This document shows, one piece after another, positions 57,898-64,000 of a stretch of 64,000 nucleotides of DNA. The stretch is from the NCBI GenBank assembly GCA_026225945.1, contig JAMJFZ010000863.1, positions 62,001-126,000 of the forward strand, given 5' to 3'. The DNA is from Cricetomys ansorgei (taxonomy: Eukaryota > Chordata > Mammalia > Rodentia > Nesomyidae). Under the pieces are notes generated by a model. The model had not been told where the DNA came from, did no database searches, and saw only the letters and a list, made by a program, of their open reading frames with translations. Position 1 is the first letter of the stretch. Each line of letters begins with the position of its first letter. Position numbers and translations under genes: made by a program.

Positions 57898-57898
57898 A
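57755..57898 (+). mobile_element. B1 SINE with short (TAAA)n tail, unit 2
   Basis: Counterpart of 39480-39657, with about six or seven AAAT units against about twelve in unit 1. Confidence 0.85.
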
Positions 57899-58189
57899 AT
57901 TTTAAAAAAAGAATAAAAATCTCAGCAAGCTCTTGTTTGAACTAATCTATTAAGTATTATTTAATAGACAATATCATCACAATAGTCTTGTCCCCAGGAT
58001 GTTTAGGGGAGAAGAAAAGAAATAAACAGAAGAATATATAGAGATGCTAAAATCACACATGAGAAATGGGCTCCTGAGAAGCTCTGGGTAGACCATAGGG
58101 TAGGGAAGAGTAAGAGAAACAGGGGCAGATGACAACCCGGGTGAACTGCTGGCTTTATTTACTTGTTTATTTCGTCTTACTTCAACTGT

Positions 58190-58262
58190 CCCCAGACAGG
58201 ATCTCACTATATAACCCTGGCCGGGCTGCCCTCACAGAGATCCCCCTGCCTCTGACTCCTAG
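58190..58262 (-). mobile_element. B1 fragment, unit 2
   Basis: Counterpart of 39945-40020. Confidence 0.6.
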
Positions 58263-58781
58263 AGAAAACAGCTGATCCTAGCCCTCTTGGGTGTCAGCAG
58301 ATCCTGGTAGCAGTAGGGAGGAAATTTTATGGGGACATTAATTAAAGTAGGGACACAGACTGTGGAAGTCAGTGGTCTCTTACCACCCACAAAGGCTCAT
58401 GTCTACAGCAAGGTGAGGGCTTAGCCACTGCTGGCTGAGAAGCTATGACCCATAGACCATGCCGTCTCCTACTCAGAAGCCTTCCTTCTCACTGAGATAA
58501 AATGTCGACTCTTCTTCTCAGGCTTCGATTCTTGCCTGCGACTCTCATTTTCCCCTTGCAGAGTTTCTGGGAGCCCCGCAGCTGTTTTCCCTGCCGGTTT
58601 CCCAGCAGCTTGCTGAAGTAACTCAACAGGTTTGGGGCTCCCTTGCGGTTCTGCCTCAGACCTGGCACACCTGCCTCTTCCTTTTCCAGCCCAGTTCCCC
58701 GACAATAGCTGGCTTTAGGAGTGTAATGTCGGTCTCCCATGCAAGCCATTGCTCATCTTGTTCCCTTAGGGTCCCGGCAGC

Positions 58782-58800
58782 GGGCGGGGCTGGATAAAAG
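58782..58800 (+). promoter_or_regulatory. GC box plus TATA-like motif, unit 2
   Basis: GGGCGGGGC then TGGATAAAAG, unchanged from unit 1. Confidence 0.4.
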
Positions 58801-58979
58801 ATGAATGGAATTAATAGAGTCCAAGATGAGCGTGTGTGAGTAGAGGCCCTGATGAGGACAGGATGGCCTGTGCCTGGAAAGCAGTTCCCTGTGGCAGTGC
58901 TTGGGGTCACCTGGAGGCTCCGAGCACCCGCACTGCAGGAGCTGGGCCAGGTGTGGGTTTAAGAGGGGAGCCAACCTGA

Positions 58980-59670
58980 ACGGGGTTCTGTCTCCTGTAA
59001 CCCACACCACCCCGCCCCCAGTGCTGAGCTAAGCCTGCAGACGGGACGAGGGGGCGGGGAGCGCCCTGGGACCCGATCCGGTGCTTCCGAAGCCTGGGGT
59101 CTTCGGGCCCGGCCTCTACGGGGCGCCCCGGACCCCGCCGCCCCGGACCCCGCCGCCCGGGTGCTCCTAGAGCGCACGCTCACCCTGCTTTGCACGGAGA
59201 GCCGAGCCGATCCTCCACAGCCGGCCGGCGCGCCACCGCCGCAGCAAGGACAGCAGCCTCCTGCTCTCGGTGCCTCCGGCCTCGGTCGAGCCCATCGGTG
59301 CGCCCGCCACTTCCCGCCGCCGCCTGGGCCCAGGGTGGCCGCCGAGGTCGCCGCGCGTCTGCCTGTGCCCGGCCGCCCGGGGGCCGCAGCCACGGGGGAG
59401 GAGCCTGCAGCGGGCGGTGCAGCCCGCGGGACCCCGGCCACGGACAGGGGTGCGCGGCCACGAACTCGCGCTCTTGCCTCAGAGAAGTCTGTGCGCCGCG
59501 GGCAGCGGCCCGCCGTCACAGGCTAATGCCGGGAGCCCCGAGAGAGCCTCAGTCCTCCCTACCCTACCGAGTGCCTCACGAAGCTCCCTGGAGTGGGTCT
59601 TCTGCCCAGAGACCGCACCGCGTGGAAAGGACGGTTTCCAAGTCCTGGGCGCTAACTGCCTCGCTGAATC
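58980..59670. promoter_or_regulatory. CpG island, unit 2
   Basis: Same composition as the unit 1 island. Differences include a 15-bp tandem gain (CCCCGGACCCCGCCG), loss of about 20 bp around ggaggtggccggacccgcgg, and several CpG-type transitions. It adjoins the intact candidate exon at 59726-59860, so this copy sits in the native right-hand context. Confidence 0.85.
59184..59295 (-). CDS. Candidate first coding exon in the CpG island, unit 2 (gene unknown)
   Basis: Same 112-nt ATG-to-donor frame as 40929-41040, reading MGSTEAGGTESRRLL at the start and LRAKQ at the end, donor G|GTGAGC, phase 1. The four changes from unit 1 are A3S, W12R, Q19R and R37Q, all amino-acid changing, several at CpG sites. 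Hypothesis only. Confidence 0.3.
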
Positions 59671-59725
59671 AACATGTTAGCGAATAAGCATACATTTCTT
59701 TGTATGCCCGCCAAATTAAAGTTAC

Positions 59726-59860
59726 CTTTTTTGCACTCATGAATATCAGACAAGCGCTTCACCGGGTGATCAAAATTAAAATTATCAGCGGCGGCAGATG
59801 AAAACTGCAGTTCCTCCGACCATGATATGCTCAGAAATCGAGGCTTGTCTGTCTTGTACC
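59726..59860 (-). CDS. Candidate internal coding exon (gene unknown)
   Basis: On the minus strand a pyrimidine-rich acceptor (gtgcttttttgtccag) precedes a 135-nt open segment that ends AAAAAAG|GTAACT. It starts in phase 1 and ends in phase 1, so its length is a multiple of three. The 44 full codons include KPRFLSISWSEEL, FNFDHPVKRL and end HECKK; composition looks protein-like, unlike the repeat-derived frames nearby. I do not recognise the protein. Upstream exons would lie beyond 60 kb. The duplication breakpoint falls at 59761, inside it. Confidence 0.5.
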
Positions 59861-60515
59861 CTGGACAAAAAAGCACGACTATAATCTAACCTCGGGAAAC
59901 ACCAAATAAACCCAAAATGAAGACAACACTTCTAAGAAGGGGTGCTGTATTCTCCAGAGGCACTGTCATAGAAGGCCCTGTGCAAGATCAGAGGAGATGG
60001 AAGAGTCACACCTACTATACAGTTCTTCCCCTGGACTGCACCCAGAGGAGGAGGCATGTCGTGTTTTTGTCGGTTTTAAGTCAGGATACTAATGGGTTAA
60101 CCCCTTAAATACGGATGGTACAATAGGTAATAGTTTATCAATTTTAAATTTGTTGACAGTAACTGCCCCTTAGTTACCTTAAAAAGTTCTTATTTTTAGA
60201 AAATATACATTGAAGTTTCAGAATAAAGGACCATGACACAGTAAATGTAAAAACTAAGGAAAGAGAAATCAGTCTACCCGATAGGAGGCCTGTTTAAGGT
60301 GTCAAAATGGCGCAATGTTCAGTAGGAATGTATGCATTGTAAATGTACAAGGGCCTGGGTATGTTCTCAGCGCTGTAACAAAACAAACTGGTGTGGGACA
60401 AAACACATAGATCAATGCAAGTGAATACGGAGACCAGAAAATACACCCTGAACAACCCCAACTGATTTCTGACCAAAGTTCAGAAGCAGTTCCGTGTACT
60501 TGGGTATATGTTGCA
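59861..60515. other. Unassigned single-copy flank
   Basis: First sequence to the right of the duplication. On the minus strand it would be intron leading to the acceptor at 59861. No repeat recognised. Confidence 0.4.
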
Positions 60516-60517
60516 TG

Positions 60518-60660
60518 CTCACAATCCTAGTACTGGAGATGCTGAGGCAGGGGGATGGCAAGTGCAAGACCAATCTGGGCTACATAGGAAGACCTTATCT
60601 CAAAACAACTGGAGAAATACTAAGAAGAAAGAAATAAAATAAATGTAAATTTTTTAAAAA
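60518..60660 (+). mobile_element. B1 SINE, diverged
   Basis: gctcacaatcctagtactgg, agatgctgaggcagggggat and gggctacataggaagacctt, A-rich tail. Confidence 0.7.
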
Positions 60661-60664
60661 AATT

Positions 60665-60950
60665 GTATATCTGGGCTTGGCAGGTAAAAGCACTTGCCGC
60701 ACAAGTTTGACAACCCAAATTCAATCCCCAGAACCAACAAAAAGCTGGTTGCTGCCCAGGCTTGGATCTGTAATCCAACACCTCTACTGTGAGATGAGAG
60801 GCAGAAGTTCACAGCCTAGCTAGCCTACAGCACAAAAGAGAGGCAGAAAAAAGAAAAATCCTGGCAACAAGGTAGCAGGAAAAAGCCATCACCCCAATGT
60901 TGTACTCTGGCTTCCATGAATACACAATGACACATCATTAATTTTTTTTA
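60665..60950 (+). mobile_element. B4-type composite SINE
   Basis: Head tgggcttggcaggtaaaagc and acccaaattcaatccccaga joined to a B1-like part (ggatctgtaatccaacacct, gagatgagaggcagaagttc). Confidence 0.6.
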
Positions 60951-60954
60951 TTTT

Positions 60955-61045
60955 TTATTTTTTTAGTTATACTAGAACTTACTATGTAGACAAGGCTGGC
61001 CTCAAACTCACAGAGATCATCCTGCCTCCTTGGTGCTGGGACATA
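60955..61045 (-). mobile_element. B1 fragment
   Basis: ctatgtagacaaggctggcc, tcaaactcacagagatcatc, cttggtgctggga. Confidence 0.75.
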
Positions 61046-61925
61046 TCTGAATTTCAGATAGTTCAATCCAGCACATAAAATGTGGATGAGCCATTAGGCT
61101 CGTGTGTCCATGGCTACGTTTGACTTACTCATCACTCTTGCTCCCTTGAGGAAGCCAGCAGCCATCTGAGTCTCAAGGCCTGACAACTCTGAGAAGTCAT
61201 GAGGGCCTAGATCTAACCTCCCTGGTTTCAAAGAGGCCTTCAGTGGTCTAGATAATTAACCCTGCATCAGCAATTACAGGTCAACCCCATGTGATTAACT
61301 TTCAATAAAGAATATGAGGATATAAATACAAAATGAAATAAGGAAAGATTGGAAAGCAGATGCTCTCTCTCTCTCTTTCTCTCTCTTTTTCTCTCTCTTT
61401 CTCCCTCCCTCCTTCCTCAATAAACAGAGATTTCTTTCGTACCAATTTTAAGGTTCCATGTCCTCCCAAACTGAAGACAGCGGCCCTTTGAACAAATCGT
61501 GTATTTAACAGGACTACTCAGTTAACAGTGGTCACATGTAACATATTAATTCCCTAGATAAGATTTCCCGTGTTCCTGTGACTTCTTAACTCAGGGATTA
61601 CTACACTCGGTATCTAATTTTTGCTATCAAAACATCTGTGAAACATGGTTATGCCCTTTCTCCTCCTGAATCACGACTTTAACTGCCACCACTCTACCCA
61701 TTCTCATTAAAGAACGGAATGCAATCAGATGGCCCAGACATTCCCTTCCTGGGTACCCGACCATACTACCCTGTATGTGCTGAGTTTTAGCAACTAGTTC
61801 TGAAATAGTACTATCCCAGCCCCATGAGCCTGGCAAGCGTCCCCTTGGCTTCCATTTTCCTGCATCTCCATAGGGTCTGATCTGTACCTAGAGGGACCCA
61901 GTTGCTCACCACTTAGATTTTACTA
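61046..61925. other. Unassigned, with a CT-rich tract
   Basis: Holds a (CTCTCTTT)n-like pyrimidine tract (61363-61418) followed by caataaacagaga. 61280-61460 might be an LTR end, but no family is recognised. No exon. Confidence 0.4.
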
Positions 61926-61927
61926 GT

Positions 61928-62040
61928 TAAGCCAGGTATGTACCCATAACCCCACACCTGGCAGGCAAAAGGAGAAGGATTACATTAGGCCCTGCCTAGA
62001 CTACACAGTGAGAGCCTGCCTCAGACAGAGGCAGACAGCA
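61928..62040 (+). mobile_element. B1-like fragment
   Basis: gccaggtatgtacccataac, gccctgcctagactacacag and agagcctgcctcagac. Confidence 0.5.
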
Positions 62041-62382
62041 GGCAAGCAGAAAGATTTTATTGGTATAGAAAAGATCAGAGGGACTATTTTTTCCCATTTG
62101 CTTCCAAACATCATGTGATTTCATCACACCCTACCAGCTCAGAGCTGGAACAAGGTCAGAGGCTTCCGGTTCCCACAGTTACAGTGAGTCACAGATAGAT
62201 GGGGGAGGAAGGATACTCTTCAACAGACCCTGGCAGCCTATGAGAAAATAATTCAGCCTGAGTGGAACAGTCCAAGTGCCCTGGGGCACATTCAAGAGCT
62301 TAGGGACAAGAATTTCTTTTCAGTGGTCAAAAATGTGGATTAAAAATACTGTAAAACAAACATAAGAAAAGAAAGGAAAATG

Positions 62383-62645
62383 TGGGCTAATGAGATGGTT
62401 TACCAGATAAAGGCACTTCTCCTTAAGCGTGGTGATGTGAGCTCTATCGGGACTCACAGAGTAGAACGAGAGAACTGACCTCTGACCTGTGACACACACA
62501 CCACATACCACACAGCGAGACATATCCACACATACACCACACACACATACATGCATGACACACATACCACACACACACACACCACTCACAATACAACACA
62601 CACATACAGAAACATAACGTACATATGAACAAATAAATGTAGTTT
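62383..62645 (+). mobile_element. RSINE1-like SINE with CA-rich tail
   Basis: ggctaatgagatggtttacc, gtgatgtgagctctatcggg, gtagaacgagagaactgacc, then a long imperfect CA tract and AATAAATGTAG. Minus-strand frames here are translated CA repeats. Confidence 0.75.
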
Positions 62646-62654
62646 CAAGAATTA

Positions 62655-62815
62655 AAATGTGGGGGCTGGAGAGATGGCTTAGTGGTTAAAAGCATTGGCT
62701 GCTCTTCCAAAGGTACTGAGTTCATTCCCAGCAACCACATGGTAGCTCACGGCCATCTGTAATGGGATCTAATGTGTGAAGTACTCAAACATTAAAGAAA
62801 AAAAAAAGCTAGTAT
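62655..62815 (+). mobile_element. B2 SINE
   Basis: gggggctggagagatggctt, agtggttaaaagcattggct, gctcttccaaaggtactgag and caaccacatggtagctcacg. The best-preserved B2 head in the window; tail shortened. Confidence 0.9.
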
Positions 62816-62913
62816 CAGAAGTAAGGAATACTAAAGTGTCAGTTCTCAAAATCAATGAGATTTAAGGAATGTGTATTGTGCATGCATGTATGTATCTAAG
62901 TATATGTGCATGT

Positions 62914-62916
<3 letters not shown>

Positions 62917-62958
<42 letters not shown>
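62917..62958. repeat. (TG)n microsatellite
   Basis: About 20 units. Confidence 0.97.
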
Positions 62959-62960
<2 letters not shown>

Positions 62961-63228
62961 GTAGGCACGTATGGGATGTCTGGAGGGGAGAGAATGGAAA
63001 GAACAAGCAGAGCTGTAAGAACCTGGCTTTGCCTCCTGATTAGAGCACATCCTAGTCACCCTTGCTTAACTTTTCAGCCCGTTTCCTCATCAGTAGAGTA
63101 AAAGTGGGGAGTGGTGCCTGTAGGAACTCTACTTCATTCGATGTTCTGGATCAAATGGGCTCAGATTTATATGGTAGCCCCTCAGAGAAGCAGTGACAGA
63201 CTTTATGTCTTTTTTTTTTCAATGAATA

Positions 63229-63230
<2 letters not shown>

Positions 63231-63276
<46 letters not shown>
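63231..63276. repeat. (TG)n microsatellite
   Basis: About 22 units, directly after an AATAAAG. Confidence 0.97.
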
Positions 63277-63279
63277 CTG

Positions 63280-63615
63280 TGTGTGCACTTGTCTAAAGAT
63301 AAAGAGATGAAAAGGCCTGCATCTGAGACAAGGGTTGGATTCTTCAAACTATATGCTGCAAGTCTTCCTTTCTTCTACTGTCTAAACATTCCCATTACCC
63401 ACCCACCCCCTTCCAGAATATTCCAGGATATGAAGTATATCCTAATGCCACTGTCAGTGCCTCTGAAGTCACTGGGATCAACAGTGGTGTTCAAATCTTC
63501 TAGACCAATAGCAATGCCAATACAACTATTACCATTTTAGGGTGCCAGCTGAATCTAATCCCACCTAAATCTGTTTTTCAAGCTTAAATTCTCTAAATTC
63601 ACAAGATAAAAGGGT
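63280..63615. other. Unassigned, no gene seen
   Basis: The 101-aa plus frame from 63235 starts inside the TG repeat and has no coding support. Confidence 0.45.
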
Positions 63616-63619
63616 GTTG

Positions 63620-64000
63620 GTGGTTTGAATGACAATGACCTCTACAGGCTCATATATTCGAATGCTTGGTGCCCTCGCTACCCCCTCCCCACACAGTTAG
63701 TGGAACTGTTTGGGAAGGATTAGGAGGTGTGGTCTTGCTGGAGGAGGTGTGTCACTGGGGTGGTCATTGAAGTTTCAAAAGACTTACACCATTCCCATTT
63801 AGCTCTTTCTCTGCCTCTCTGCCTATGATTGCTGTCTCAACATGTCAGCTCTCAGCTACTGCTCCAGCACCATCACTGCCTGCTGCTGTCATGCTCCCTA
63901 CCATATGGTCACAGATTCTATCTAACCTTCTGGAACCATGCACCTCCAATTAAAATGTTTTTTGTTTTTTATTAGTTTCCTTGGTCATATTGTATCTTCA
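63620..64000 (+). mobile_element. MaLR LTR (MT-type), cut by the window end
   Basis: ggtttgaatgacaatgacct, gctcatatattcgaatgctt, aaggattaggaggtgtggtc, cagctctcagctactgctcc and gtttccttggtcatattgta follow the MT-type MaLR order almost to its 3' end. Confidence 0.8.

Larger units (their letters stand above)
41524..59761 (+). repeat. Tandem segmental duplication, unit 2 (about 18.24 kb)
   Basis: Begins at TTCA (41524-41527), which is shared with both ancestral edges: 22267-22270 on the left and 59758-59761 on the right. Order and orientation as in unit 1. Private material: 47076-47135, 47504-48056, an extra local duplication (49451-50068), and small gains such as a 15-bp CCCCGGACCCCGCCG repeat in the CpG island (about 59140). 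Confidence 0.97.

Noticed and set aside
59726..59860. Resemblance of FNFDHP in the candidate exon to the uridine-cytidine kinase FDHPDAFD motif
   Set aside because: The residues after DHP (VKRLSD) and those before it do not fit that family, so the match is probably chance.
1..64000. CRISPR arrays, bacterial operons, prophage, rRNA or snRNA genes
   Set aside because: None seen. The direct repeats present are SINE copies, microsatellites or the large duplication.

Overview
The window looks like nuclear DNA of a murid-type (muroid) rodent. It is dense in B1, B2/B3, B4/RSINE1-like and ID SINEs, MaLR LTRs (ORR1/MT/MLT-like), a URR1-type hAT element, rodent L1 3' ends and older MIR/L2/MER5 pieces. 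Genus cannot be fixed by eye: I see no fresh rat-style ID arrays and no intact young L1. No complete protein-coding gene is visible. The many short open frames are mostly chance frames across repeats. All repeat family names come from remembered consensus sequences, not from a database search.

Layout. Positions 1-22266 are single-copy, repeat-rich, apparently gene-free sequence with nested LTRs, two L1 pieces and a 52-bp interstitial telomeric (TTAGGG) tract. A (TTG)(CTG)(GTG) triplet tract at 22184-22262 ends just before the main feature: an uninterrupted direct tandem duplication of about 18-19 kb. Unit 1 is 22267-41523 and unit 2 is 41524-59761. Almost every SINE, LTR, MIR, URR1 element and microsatellite of unit 1 recurs in the same order in unit 2, so the event is younger than those insertions. 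The units differ by scattered substitutions (from well under 1% to a few percent, by eye), by unit-specific blocks around a GC-rich core (27781-30085 versus 47076-48056) and by a small extra duplication found only in unit 2 (49451-50068). The junction shows 4 bp of microhomology (TTCA).

Each unit ends with a CpG island (about 40.74-41.43 kb and 58.98-59.67 kb). On the minus strand each island holds a short ATG-initiated frame ending at a splice-donor-like site. Just outside the second island is the best candidate coding exon of the window (59726-59860, minus strand, 135 bp, phase 1-1, good acceptor and donor). The duplication breakpoint cuts through this exon, so unit 1 carries only its last 36 bp (41492-41527). 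I infer that a minus-strand gene of unknown identity runs through the duplicated region, with the island as a possible alternative promoter. The gene is not recognised.

Positions 59762-64000 return to single-copy sequence with SINEs, two long TG microsatellites and a MaLR LTR cut by the window end. The main alternative for the duplication is an assembly artefact (two haplotypes placed in tandem); read depth and junction-spanning reads would decide.
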